In this document: in pieces, positions 26,645 through 36,083 of the stretch
Layout of the letters: each line of letters opens with the position of its first letter
Numbering within the stretch: position 1 is the first letter of the stretch
From: UBA2450 sp045226015
Lineage (GTDB): Bacteria; Bacillota_I; Bacilli_A; RFN20; CAG-826
Length of the DNA stretch: 64,000 bases
Reading direction: 5' to 3'
NCBI GenBank assembly: GCA_045226015.1
Contig: JBGVBY010000008.1
Span: 75,129 to 139,128, forward strand
Made by a program: the position numbers and the translations under genes
The notes under the pieces: generated by a model
Told to the model about the DNA's origin: nothing
What the model saw: the letters and a program-made list of their open reading frames with translations, nothing else
The model's database searches: none

Positions 26645-27312
26645 GAAGAAGTTTTATTGGTTTCATTTATCTACCAATATTACTTCTCTCTAGTTGCGGC
26701 TCTAATCAAGAGGAATTAAGAAGTGATATTGCACAATTTATCACTTCTTTTTCTGTTGATGAAAGCATCAAGGCTTATCAAGAAGCAGGCTATTTATCCA
26801 CTCGAGAAATGTATATCGATGGAGTGTCCACCATAGAAATAGAAAAAGTCGATTTCAATATCAAGGATATGAAAAATATGACCTATCTTCATACGCTTGA
26901 TATTACGGAAGACGGGGAATTAACGACTTCTCGAATTCAAAAAATTGAAGTAGTGGATACAAAATATATGTACACGTTAGATGATTCTACTAGCGAGGTT
27001 GATCTTGATTTTGCCTTATCAATTATTAACACATTTTTCTATCTACAAGAGCCAGTTGAAGGTTATAGAGTAAGAGGCATGTATTATGGCGATTACGTTA
27101 AAGAAACGGCCTTAATCATGCAAAACGCTGTCGTAATTGACACTGAAAACGATTTATATGTCGAATCTTTTAGACAAGTCGATACATCTATTGGAATGGA
27201 CCTCACTATGACATTCAAAGTAAATAGGTTAGGAATGTTAGAAGTTAATGAACAAAAATTCATTAACAAGTCAAACTGGATTGAACAAACAATCACAGTG
27301 TATCACAAATAA
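26638..27312 (+). CDS. Second lipoprotein of unknown function (224 aa)
   Basis: Not recognised. I start at the ATG at 26638 because the next residues (VRRSFIGFIYLPILLLSSC) form a classical lipoprotein signal peptide with Cys20; an in-frame ATG 14 codons upstream would put a highly charged leader before it. The start overlaps the previous gene by seven bases. The mature part reads like a protein of the LppX/LolA-like fold type, with alternating strands such as MKNMTYLHTLDI, TSRIQKIEVVDTKYMYTL and MDLTMTFKVNRLGMLEV. That fold guess is weak. It ends the importer operon, 88 bases before the amylase gene. Confidence 0.7.
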   Translation: MVRRSFIGFIYLPILLLSSCGSNQEELRSDIAQFITSFSVDESIKAYQEAGYLSTREMYIDGVSTIEIEKVDFNIKDMKNMTYLHTLDITEDGELTTSRIQKIEVVDTKYMYTLDDSTSEVDLDFALSIINTFFYLQEPVEGYRVRGMYYGDYVKETALIMQNAVVIDTENDLYVESFRQVDTSIGMDLTMTFKVNRLGMLEVNEQKFINKSNWIEQTITVYHK

Positions 27313-27317
27313 TTTTT

Positions 27318-27358
27318 TTATACGCGCGTTTGACTTATACGCGTAAAGACACTAAACT
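27318..27358 (+). promoter_or_regulatory. Promoter with twin ACGCG palindromes before the amylase gene
   Basis: TTGACT (27330-27335) and TAAACT (27353-27358) are 17 bases apart. The sequence TTATACGCG occurs twice (27318-27326 and 27335-27343), 17 bases apart and flanking the -35; the cores ACGCGCGT and TACGCGTA are each palindromic. This looks like a paired operator controlling the amylase-pullulanase part of the locus separately from the importer. Confidence 0.5.
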
Positions 27359-27400
27359 AATAGTAATAATACTATTCATCCCTAAAGGAGAGAAAAAATC

Positions 27401-30400
27401 ATGAAAAGAAAATATTTGGTTCCTTTCATTGTTCTACCGATGCTTTTTTCATGTAGTGGAAATAACGATTTTGCAACCGTTGTTCCTGCTGAAAATGAAA
27501 AATATACGGTAGTCCTTAGTGACAGTAGTGTTTCCCTCGACAAAGGTGACGAAACCGAAGTTAGTGCACTCTTTGACGATGATGCATCTCATAAGTGCTA
27601 TTGGTATCTATCACGTTATGATGTAGTTACCATCGACACAAGCTCAGATGCGGAATACTCAACTATTTGTCATATTACTGCAAAGGCTGCTGGAGATGTT
27701 TACTTAACTGTTGTCTCTGGTAATTCCTCTGACAGATGCTTAATCTCTGTTGCTGGCGGAAGCGGCGGCGGAGGCGGCGGAGGCGGCGGCGGTGGAGAAA
27801 CCGGCGAAGTTACCGCAGTCACATTAGATTACTCAACAAAACTCGTTGAACTCGTTGCGGGTAAAGCTGCTCCATTTGAATTAACTGCTACTGTTACCGC
27901 TACTGGTAACGTTGACCGTACAGTTACTTGGTTAGTTAGTGACTCTACAATCGCTACAGTTACAAAACTTAACGAAATGAAAGCACAAGTCACTCCAGTT
28001 AAGGCAGGTTATACAATCATTACCGCGCAAGCAGGAAATAAAACTGCAACATGTGAAGTGACTATTAGAGAGCACGATGATTCTGGATTAAGCATTATCC
28101 TTAACAAAAAATCATTAACTCTTACCGAAGGAGAAGGCGAGCAATTAACCGCTGATGTTACTCCTGCTGGCACTGAAGTCAAATGGGCAAGTAACGCTAC
28201 AAGTATTGCTGCTGTTGATGATCATGGTTACGTGACCGCTTATAGTAAAGGTACTGCCATTATTACTGCTACAATTTCTAACGGTACAATCACCAAATCA
28301 GAACAATGTACAGTAGTGGTTAAGTCCCAAGGCGGAAGTGAATACTCCTTCTCAGAAGCTGGACACTTATACCTCCACTACAAGAGAGAAAACAGTGACT
28401 ATGCTAATTGGGCTGTCTGGATGTGGCAATCATATCCTGATGACTTAGGTGGATCATTCTGGGGAGCAAACAAGATTCCTTCAAAATGGACCGCAATGAC
28501 TGATCACTGGATGACAAACGCTGAAGTTGGTGCTACAGGTGCGCCTAATGATCCATACGAAGATGAAAACGGCCAAATCGTTGACATTAACTTAATTAGA
28601 GACGACATCGTTTGTGGCAAGACTGGTGAACTAGCTCCAATCGTCAACTGGGATAAACTTGATAAGAAGAGTAAAATTGGCTTCCTCATCGTTGATCAAA
28701 CTGCCTTAGAAAACGAAGGTATGTGGGTCAGTGATGGTGGTATGAATATGTACATTAGAAGACTCAATGAATTATTCCCAGAAGGAAAAGAGAGCTGCTT
28801 ACATATTTACTGTATTGAAGGTGCTGTTAGTGAATATACAACAGAAGGTGGACAACCTGCTCCTTCAAATCCAACTATTAAAGATGACACCGGTGATTAC
28901 CGTTCAAAAAACAACATCGCTGACTTAGAATACGATGCATTTACAAAAGGTGTTGCAACTTCAACATCTACAACTTTCCTTGATGAAAGACCAGGTACAG
29001 GTTATCAAATCTTTGTCCCAAGCTTTGCGGATGGAGATGGCGATGGCTTAGGTGACCTTAGAGGTATTATTAATAAATTAGATTACTTAGAAGACTTAGG
29101 TATTGATGTCTTATGGTTAACACCAATCCAAGAAAGTGACTCTTATCATGGATATGATGTTACTGACTACTATAAGATCGATCCTAAATTCGGAACTATG
29201 GAAGATTACCAAGAGCTTATCTTCAAAGCTCACCAAAGAGGTATGAAAGTCCTCATGGATATGGTTATCAACCACACTTCCAAGAACAACGTATTATTTA
29301 AGAAGTCCGAAAGAGCGGATGTTGATAAAGAAAGAGGTATCAACTACCGTGATATGTACTTATGGAAATATAAAGGCGACAAAGTCCTTGAATGGGATGG
29401 AGTTACTAAACCAAAAGATTGGGATAAAGAACATCCAAATCAAACATGGGTCGCTAACTATAATGAAATTAATGTTGAAACCGCTGAAGACTGGTATAAA
29501 GACGGTACAAGTGATTACTACTACTTCGGTAAATTCGGTAGTGGTATGGCGGAACTCAACTATTCATGTCAAGCCACTAGAGATTATATGACCGATATGT
29601 GTAAATATTGGTTAAGCTTCGGTCTTGATGGATTCAGATTAGACGCTGTTAAACACATCTACTTATTCAGTGAAATCGATCCATCCATGAAGAACACCTA
29701 TAGTGGTGACAAATCTACATATGATGTTTCCTATCGTAGATACTATAACGAACAAACTGAACAATGGATTGAAAACGCTAAGAACGACTACTCATACGTT
29801 AAATCACTTAACGTTAACTTCTGGAAACAATTTGCAGGCACAATTAAAGCTGCTTACCCAGAATGCTTCTTAGTCGGTGAAAACTTTGATGGATGGAACA
29901 AGAGAATTGCCCCATTCTATGAAGCAATTGATTCTCAATTCGACTTCTCAACATATTATCACTTAGTGGAAAACACTAATGATGGAACAAATATCCAAGC
30001 AATGGGCTATGATATTCAAACCACACTTGGTTATAACCAAACTGAAGGTAAACGTGGTAACGCTATTAACGGCGCATTCACATCTAACCACGACGTTGCT
30101 AGATTACTTAACCACGCAGCCGCCATAGGAAAAGGCAAGAACCCTAATACAGGTGATCAATATCATCATTGGGAAGTTGGTACTGGCAATAATAAAGCCG
30201 GACAACCAAAAGTCACAGGAGCTGATGCTACTAGAACCGCAAGATGGTTTGCGGCAATGACAATCCTTACTCCAGGTGTTAGCTGGATTTACTACTCTGA
30301 TGAATTAGGAATGAGTGGTAACGTTGAAGACGGAACAATCGATGATCACGGCAATAACGTTGATAGATGGTATCGTCAACCAATGAAATGGGAAGATGAA

Positions 30401-30784
30401 AGAATTGTTACAAATTACACCTTCTCAGGGTTAAGAATTGAATTTGATAAATACAATGTAACCGTTGATAATGCGGACAAACAAAGACGTGATGCGGATA
30501 ATGGCGTAGATAATATGTACAGCTTATTTAGAGCGTTATGTCACGTCAAACAAAGTCCAGATTATCCAACCTATGGTCAAATTAAGAACTATTGGCCAGA
30601 AGGTGGACAAAACACTGCAGCCTTTGTTATCAGTGATGGAGTTAGAACTGTTAGAATCTTCATCAACGCGACTGGTAACTCGGTAAATATCGAATCACAA
30701 AACCAAGGCCAATACATTGGTGGCTCTGTTGGTAGTAGTGGTTCAGTGATTCCTCCATATGGATTCACTTGTGTAAAGGCATAA
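27401..30784 (+). CDS. Surface GH13 alpha-amylase-family lipoprotein with Ig-like and CBM41-like domains
   Basis: An 1127-residue enzyme that should cut alpha-1,4-glucans outside the cell. The lipobox is MLFSC (Cys18). An Ig-like region, a run of about 12 glycines (near residues 122-134) and two BIG2-like domains (about 138-225 and 230-308) form a stalk. Residues about 315-480 resemble the pullulanase-associated CBM41/PUD fold (YLHYKRENSDYANWAVWMW). The GH13 barrel runs from about 520, starting YQIFVPSFADGDGDGLGDL; the catalytic residues are Asp748 (GFRLDAVKH), Glu827 (LVGENFDG) and Asp898 (SNHDVARLL). The GDGLGDL and HGYDVTDYY patterns fit amylase/neopullulanase-type enzymes, but exact specificity is uncertain. 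GGAG Shine-Dalgarno. Confidence 0.92.
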   Translation: MKRKYLVPFIVLPMLFSCSGNNDFATVVPAENEKYTVVLSDSSVSLDKGDETEVSALFDDDASHKCYWYLSRYDVVTIDTSSDAEYSTICHITAKAAGDVYLTVVSGNSSDRCLISVAGGSGGGGGGGGGGGETGEVTAVTLDYSTKLVELVAGKAAPFELTATVTATGNVDRTVTWLVSDSTIATVTKLNEMKAQVTPVKAGYTIITAQAGNKTATCEVTIREHDDSGLSIILNKKSLTLTEGEGEQLTADVTPAGTEVKWASNATSIAAVDDHGYVTAYSKGTAIITATISNGTITKSEQCTVVVKSQGGSEYSFSEAGHLYLHYKRENSDYANWAVWMWQSYPDDLGGSFWGANKIPSKWTAMTDHWMTNAEVGATGAPNDPYEDENGQIVDINLIRDDIVCGKTGELAPIVNWDKLDKKSKIGFLIVDQTALENEGMWVSDGGMNMYIRRLNELFPEGKESCLHIYCIEGAVSEYTTEGGQPAPSNPTIKDDTGDYRSKNNIADLEYDAFTKGVATSTSTTFLDERPGTGYQIFVPSFADGDGDGLGDLRGIINKLDYLEDLGIDVLWLTPIQESDSYHGYDVTDYYKIDPKFGTMEDYQELIFKAHQRGMKVLMDMVINHTSKNNVLFKKSERADVDKERGINYRDMYLWKYKGDKVLEWDGVTKPKDWDKEHPNQTWVANYNEINVETAEDWYKDGTSDYYYFGKFGSGMAELNYSCQATRDYMTDMCKYWLSFGLDGFRLDAVKHIYLFSEIDPSMKNTYSGDKSTYDVSYRRYYNEQTEQWIENAKNDYSYVKSLNVNFWKQFAGTIKAAYPECFLVGENFDGWNKRIAPFYEAIDSQFDFSTYYHLVENTNDGTNIQAMGYDIQTTLGYNQTEGKRGNAINGAFTSNHDVARLLNHAAAIGKGKNPNTGDQYHHWEVGTGNNKAGQPKVTGADATRTARWFAAMTILTPGVSWIYYSDELGMSGNVEDGTIDDHGNNVDRWYRQPMKWEDERIVTNYTFSGLRIEFDKYNVTVDNADKQRRDADNGVDNMYSLFRALCHVKQSPDYPTYGQIKNYWPEGGQNTAAFVISDGVRTVRIFINATGNSVNIESQNQGQYIGGSVGSSGSVIPPYGFTCVKA

Positions 30785-30798
30785 GGAGGTAGTCGAAC

Positions 30799-31626
30799 AT
30801 GAAAAAGAAATATTTATTTACATTCCTTCCTCTTATTGCTGCATTAAGTAGCTGTGGTATGCAAGAAGCCGAACAAGTTATCTCTCGCTACCGCATCGTA
30901 AAAGAAAATGGATTACCTACAGTTTATAACTTAGGTTCTGGTTCTCACGTAACTTATCTCATGATGTCTAGAAAAGGTTATCTCAACCTTGATGGCGTTG
31001 AAACTTACGGAGAAACCGTCAGCGAACAATATCTTGAAAACTGCATCGTTTGGAGAACAGACGAAGGTGGAGATCTTCCAAGTAAAGATATCGTTGGTAA
31101 GAAAGGCGTTGATGGAGTGACCTTTAGAGGATGGTATCTCTATCAAGAAAACACTTTCGCTGATGAATTAACTAAAGTACCTGCCCTTAACGGCTCAAAA
31201 GTATACGCAATCTTTGACGGCACTAGCTCCGGCGGTGGCGGCGGAGGTGGAGGAGGCGGTGGCCAAACCGGCGAAACCGTTATTTACACCGTCATTAACT
31301 TCCCAGATTGGATGCCAAATGATGGCGCAGCCGTATTTGCCTGGGCATGGGGCGGAGATGCTGGAAACGGTAAATGGTACACAATTACCTTAACCGCTGA
31401 TGGCACTGACCACGCATTCACTAATGTTAGAGGAACATTTGATGCTCCAAGTAACATTACCGGATTCAATATGGCGAGATGTTCTCACGGAACAACTTCT
31501 CCAGATTGGACAGTTGTCGGAGATAATCCAGGTAGAATCTATAACAAGACCGCTGATGTTCAAGTTAGTTATGGAACAACTACTTACTCCTCTCCAGAAT
31601 GGGTTGAATACTCATATAACCCATAA
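30799..31626 (+). CDS. Lipoprotein with polyglycine linker and starch-binding-like C-terminal domain
   Basis: A 275-residue lipoprotein (lipobox LSSC, Cys19). Its N-terminal part ends in a segment like Listeria-Bacteroides (InlB B-type) repeats (FRGWYLYQENTFADELTKVP, followed by a YAIF strand). A run of about 11 glycines follows, then a C-terminal domain of about 100 residues with WAWGGDAGNGKWYTITL and NPGRIYNKTADVQVSYGTTT. That last domain is closely related to the C-terminus of the 986-residue lipoprotein downstream. The Trp-Ala-Trp pattern and the locus point to alpha-glucan binding. The Shine-Dalgarno context GGAGGTAGTCGAAC almost repeats the one before the MalK-type gene. Confidence 0.8.
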   Translation: MKKKYLFTFLPLIAALSSCGMQEAEQVISRYRIVKENGLPTVYNLGSGSHVTYLMMSRKGYLNLDGVETYGETVSEQYLENCIVWRTDEGGDLPSKDIVGKKGVDGVTFRGWYLYQENTFADELTKVPALNGSKVYAIFDGTSSGGGGGGGGGGGQTGETVIYTVINFPDWMPNDGAAVFAWAWGGDAGNGKWYTITLTADGTDHAFTNVRGTFDAPSNITGFNMARCSHGTTSPDWTVVGDNPGRIYNKTADVQVSYGTTTYSSPEWVEYSYNP

Positions 31627-31677
31627 TCAAAAACTTAGTTATAACGTCATTTAAAACAAACTTATGGAGGTCAATCC

Positions 31678-34600
31678 ATGAAAAATAAAAGATTATTAAT
31701 GTCTATCGCTTTCTTAGGAGGATTATCACTTGCTCTACCTGCGTGTAACAACGCGCAATATGAGCTTAGTGATGATTCCGCTCCTACGGTGGACGTAGGT
31801 CCTGCTCCTAGCTTTGAAAGCGAATATATCGTTAAGAGTAAAGATGAAAGAATTACTCGAGCAGCGGGAGATGAAGAATTCTCTTTCCCATCTGTAGTTA
31901 AACTTCATTATCACAATGATGATAACGCATGTACTAATCGTCGATTCTACACTTGGGTTAAGGGCGTTGATGGTGTTGAAAGAAAACCAATTCCAGAAAC
32001 ACATACTGCAACGGATATGGAACTCACTTTAGACTTAGTGAACGATTATCCAGAATATGCGAATAAACCATCATTATTCTTCATTATTAAGGTAGCTGGT
32101 ACTTGGGCTGGACAATCAGCAGATATGGAAATTTCATATAAGGAATTCCCACCTGATGAAAGCGGTGTTACCGAAGTTTGGATGATTCCAGGCGAAGGTA
32201 GTAACGTGGAAATGTACAAAACCAAGGAAGAAACCATGCTTCCAAAGATTTCTACCGCAAAATTCACAGATTTTAAAACAATTCACTGTGTTTGTAGTAG
32301 TGATGAACCACCAATGGAGTGGAAATTATATGCTTTTGATAAGACATACTTAATGGGTACTCCTGATGAACAAAACGCGAATAAACCATTCCGTTTATTC
32401 AAGAGTGGTTCAAACGTCAAACAAAAAGAATTTGATATTACTTTTAACTACACTGCAAAGATTAATATCCAATACGTTATTGAAAGTACATATCAATCAA
32501 ATCCAACTAAAGTTCAAAGAGTAGTTGTTAGCTATGAGAATTTATACAAAACCGATAGATTCAAATACTATTACAGCTATAACAAAGAAAATACTGAAAC
32601 TCTTCATAACTTTGATAACTTAGGTATGTCAATTGAAGGCAACCTCATTACTTTCAAAGTTTGGAGTCCAATCAGCTCTTTAGTTACTATTAACTTCTAT
32701 GACACTGGTCTTCCAGCATCTATGGGTGGAAGTGATGTACCAGATAGCTACAAGATGAATTATCTCGCTGGTGGTGTTTGGCAAGTATCATTCCCAAGAG
32801 ACGTTGAAGACGTCATGGGTAAGTTCTATACATTCTCATTAACTAATTCCCTTGGTACTGTTGAAACAATCGATCCGTACGTGAAGGCTGTTGGTATCAA
32901 CGGAATTCGTGGTTATGTCTATGATAAAGATGCCACTAACCCAGAAGGATGGGACGATGTTCCACTCGTTTGGGATGGGAAAAGCGGATATGACATTTCT
33001 ACTCCACAAGACTTATCCATCTATGAAGTCCATATTCGTGATTTAACAATGGATGATAGTTGGCAAAGTAGTAAGACTCCAGAAACTCCTAGAGGTACTT
33101 ATAAAGCTTTCGTTGAAAGCGGTACTCGTTTAGTGGGACACTCTGATGTCACTACTGGATTTGATCACTTAACTGAACTCGGAGTTAAAGCTGTTCAATT
33201 ATTACCAGTATTCGATCAAGACAATGACGAAGAAGAAATTAAATTTAACTGGGGATATAATCCACTTAACTATAACTGTGTTGAAGGTGGATATTCTTCA
33301 GATGCTTATAATCCAGTAACAAGAATTACTGAATATAAAGAATTAGTTAAAGCATTTGCAAATAATGGTAACCACACTCGTGTCATTATGGACGTTGTCT
33401 ATAACCACGTTAGTAGTGCTACCGCATCTAGCTTTACTAAATGTATGCCAAAATATTATTTCCGTTACACAAGTGACTGGTTCTTATATGATGGCTCAGG
33501 TTGTAATAACGAAGTCGCTAGCGATATGCCAATGATGAGAAAATTCATTGTTGATTCACTTTGCTGGTGGGCAACCGAATATAAAATCAAAGGTTTCCGT
33601 TTTGACTTAATGGGACTTATTGATACCTGGACAATGAGAGAAGCCGCTGTCGCTTTATATAATATTGATAAAGATATTTATATTTATGGCGAAGGTTGGA
33701 CTAGTGGTGGATATCATGGTCCAGCAGTCGTTCAACGTAGAGCCGCTCAATGGAGCGACCAATTAGTTGGTGAACCATTCTATGTTGAAAATTATAATAG
33801 TGAAGATCCAATGCACCCAGGAGATTGGTATGACGATAACTCTTGGTATGTCTGCACCGAAGGTGGCGCGGACAGCGCTCGTGTATATAGTTGCCTCTAT
33901 GAATGGATTGAAGGTGGCAAAATCGGTAAAGTTGGAGGCTTTAATGATGAAGGTAGAAATGCCTTAAAAGGTTCTAACGATGACGGATATAATGGCTGCC
34001 CATATCCAAGATGGGGATTCATTTCTCAAGGTTCTGGAGATGTCGGTGGTAATGGTGCAACTGTTGCAAATATGATGATGGGTAGAAGAAGTATTGGTAC
34101 TAACCCTCAACAAACTATCAACTATGCTTCATGTCACGATAACTACACCCTTTGGGATCAACTTTCATATTGCTTAAATGAAAATGGTTATAGAATCGTT
34201 CAAGACCAATGGGGAAATAAAATTCCTCTTGAGCCATATGGCACAAACGCTCCTGACACCGAAACATTAGTTAAAGCATCTATTGTTACTCATGCCGCAG
34301 TTATGATGTCTAATGGCGTTGCATTTATGCAAGGTGGCGAAGAATTATATCGTTCTAAGAGATATAGTGAAGAAGAACTTGCAGTAGAAATGGCAAAAGG
34401 CAATGTTAGACCATTCCCAGATTACCCACATTATTCTTCTGATCCAAACGTCGTAATCGCGACTAGTGATGTAAGAATGTATGGTACAGAAGGACATAAA
34501 TATGTCATCACTCATAACTCTTATAAATCAAGTGATAACGTTAACTCCTTCAAATGGGATAGAAAAGTCAGCTGTGACGGTGTTGATACATCTAAATATA

Positions 34601-34917
34601 TTCAAACATGGGTCAAGATGATTCATGAAAGAAATAACGTTCCAAAGAAAGGATACGTTGAAGGAAGAGATCCAACATTTAACATTTATGGAGACCAAGT
34701 TTATAGCGGTAGCACAGGCTTCGGCTTATGGAACGGTAATGAAGCTGGCACAACCGGTTATTCATTCTTCATTTGTACAAGAACTCCATTTGATGTTGGT
34801 GTTAACACTAATGAATTCTTCTCTATCAACCAAATTCTCTTTGAAGTTGGAAGTAAAACAAACTCAGATAAAGCGATTAAGATGCAACCATACACCTTTA
34901 TCTGTGTTCATAAGTAA
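31678..34917 (+). CDS. pulA: Surface pullulanase type I (GH13) lipoprotein
   Basis: A debranching enzyme cutting alpha-1,6 links in pullulan, starch or glycogen. It has 1079 residues. The signal peptide ends LPAC (Cys23). About 290 N-terminal residues hold two carbohydrate-binding-like modules, followed by a CBM48-like region (FKVWSPISSLVTINFYDTG). The GH13 domain carries the type I pullulanase motif FNWGYNPLNYNCVEGGYS, VIMDVVYNHV, and catalytic Asp643 (FRFDLMGL), Glu672 (YGEGWTSGG) and Asp821 (ASCHDNYTLWD). It lies between two binding lipoproteins and probably acts with the amylase to feed linear maltodextrins to the importer. TGGAGG Shine-Dalgarno. Confidence 0.95.
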   Translation: MKNKRLLMSIAFLGGLSLALPACNNAQYELSDDSAPTVDVGPAPSFESEYIVKSKDERITRAAGDEEFSFPSVVKLHYHNDDNACTNRRFYTWVKGVDGVERKPIPETHTATDMELTLDLVNDYPEYANKPSLFFIIKVAGTWAGQSADMEISYKEFPPDESGVTEVWMIPGEGSNVEMYKTKEETMLPKISTAKFTDFKTIHCVCSSDEPPMEWKLYAFDKTYLMGTPDEQNANKPFRLFKSGSNVKQKEFDITFNYTAKINIQYVIESTYQSNPTKVQRVVVSYENLYKTDRFKYYYSYNKENTETLHNFDNLGMSIEGNLITFKVWSPISSLVTINFYDTGLPASMGGSDVPDSYKMNYLAGGVWQVSFPRDVEDVMGKFYTFSLTNSLGTVETIDPYVKAVGINGIRGYVYDKDATNPEGWDDVPLVWDGKSGYDISTPQDLSIYEVHIRDLTMDDSWQSSKTPETPRGTYKAFVESGTRLVGHSDVTTGFDHLTELGVKAVQLLPVFDQDNDEEEIKFNWGYNPLNYNCVEGGYSSDAYNPVTRITEYKELVKAFANNGNHTRVIMDVVYNHVSSATASSFTKCMPKYYFRYTSDWFLYDGSGCNNEVASDMPMMRKFIVDSLCWWATEYKIKGFRFDLMGLIDTWTMREAAVALYNIDKDIYIYGEGWTSGGYHGPAVVQRRAAQWSDQLVGEPFYVENYNSEDPMHPGDWYDDNSWYVCTEGGADSARVYSCLYEWIEGGKIGKVGGFNDEGRNALKGSNDDGYNGCPYPRWGFISQGSGDVGGNGATVANMMMGRRSIGTNPQQTINYASCHDNYTLWDQLSYCLNENGYRIVQDQWGNKIPLEPYGTNAPDTETLVKASIVTHAAVMMSNGVAFMQGGEELYRSKRYSEEELAVEMAKGNVRPFPDYPHYSSDPNVVIATSDVRMYGTEGHKYVITHNSYKSSDNVNSFKWDRKVSCDGVDTSKYIQTWVKMIHERNNVPKKGYVEGRDPTFNIYGDQVYSGSTGFGLWNGNEAGTTGYSFFICTRTPFDVGVNTNEFFSINQILFEVGSKTNSDKAIKMQPYTFICVHK

Positions 34918-34931
34918 GGGAGGGCAGTAAT

Positions 34932-36083
34932 ATGAAAAGAAGTTTTAAATTATTTGCATCCTTACTCTTAATGGCCTTAGGAATTAGTAGTTGTGGTAAC
35001 TCCGCTACTCCTAGACCAAATACAAGCATTGGCGATATCGTCGAGTCTGTTGCTTTTGAAGGTATTGAAACCAAGAACATGACTCTTGAAATGGATGGTT
35101 CAGTTGAACTCATTCCAGTTATTACCTATAAAGAAGGATATTCTAGTGGGGCTACTGTTACTTGGCATAACTCCAATTCTAGAGTTATCCAACTCGATGA
35201 TAATATCGCTATTGCGATTGGATATGGTTCCTCAACTATTTCCGCGATTGCAGGAAATAAAATGTGTTCATTAACAATCAATGTTAATAAACCAGACGTT
35301 CCAGTTCATACATTTGAATTAAATAACAGTTCTCTTTCACTTTTAATCGGTGAAGAATCCTTATTATCCGCATATTATGATGGACAAGTTGTTAACGCGA
35401 CTTGGGCTACTGATAACGGCACTGTTGCAACTGTTAATAACGGTAACGTTACGGGTATTAGTGCGGGTGAGGCGACAATTACCGCAACATATAACAATAA
35501 CACCGCTTCTTGTAGTGTTAGAGTTAGAGAACAAGGTGAAGAATTTACTCTTACTGTTTCTCCAACAAGCTTAGGCTTAAGAGTTGGTGAAACCCATAAG
35601 TTATCAGTAACTACTTCTGCTCCTGCTAATGTCACATTCTCCTCTAATAAACCAGAGGTTGCTGATGTTGATAGCGAAGGTGTAGTCACTGGTAATGGTG
35701 ACGGTAGTGCAATTATTACCGTCAGTGCTAACGGAGTTAGTAAAACGGTTTCTGTCTCTGTTTCTTCTGGTGAAGGAAGAAAAGACGGAACTGTCTATTT
35801 CTTCATTGATTACAACAATTACGACATTGATGACGAAAGCAAATACCTTGCATGCTTTGATTGGTATAGAAATAGACCATTAGCAGGTTGCGCGGATGTT
35901 CCATCCGAACCTACTAAAGCACCAGATCCTGCCTTCCCATACTTTATTGGATGGAGTTCTAAGGCAATTATCGATTCAAAAGATGATTTATGGGATATGG
36001 AGCACGATACAATGGGAACAGACTATGTCTTATTCATCTTTGGTATTTGGGCTGACGTTCCAGCCGGGGAGTTTATTAAATAA
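34932..36083 (+). CDS. Lipoprotein with three Ig-like (BIG2) domains
   Basis: A 383-residue lipoprotein (lipobox ISSC, Cys21). Three BIG2-like domains are visible at about residues 35-118, 122-200 and 203-282, each with the family's ending where a Ala-Thr-Val or similar strand is followed by GxVTGxxxGxATIT (for example NNGNVTGISAGEATITA). The C-terminal 100 residues contain TVYFFIDYNNYDIDDESK and an aromatic segment (ACFDWYRNRPLAG, PYFIGWSSK), perhaps a ligand-binding module. It overlaps the next gene by one base (TAATG). It is probably a scaffold or binding protein on the cell surface. Confidence 0.8.
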   Translation: MKRSFKLFASLLLMALGISSCGNSATPRPNTSIGDIVESVAFEGIETKNMTLEMDGSVELIPVITYKEGYSSGATVTWHNSNSRVIQLDDNIAIAIGYGSSTISAIAGNKMCSLTINVNKPDVPVHTFELNNSSLSLLIGEESLLSAYYDGQVVNATWATDNGTVATVNNGNVTGISAGEATITATYNNNTASCSVRVREQGEEFTLTVSPTSLGLRVGETHKLSVTTSAPANVTFSSNKPEVADVDSEGVVTGNGDGSAIITVSANGVSKTVSVSVSSGEGRKDGTVYFFIDYNNYDIDDESKYLACFDWYRNRPLAGCADVPSEPTKAPDPAFPYFIGWSSKAIIDSKDDLWDMEHDTMGTDYVLFIFGIWADVPAGEFIK

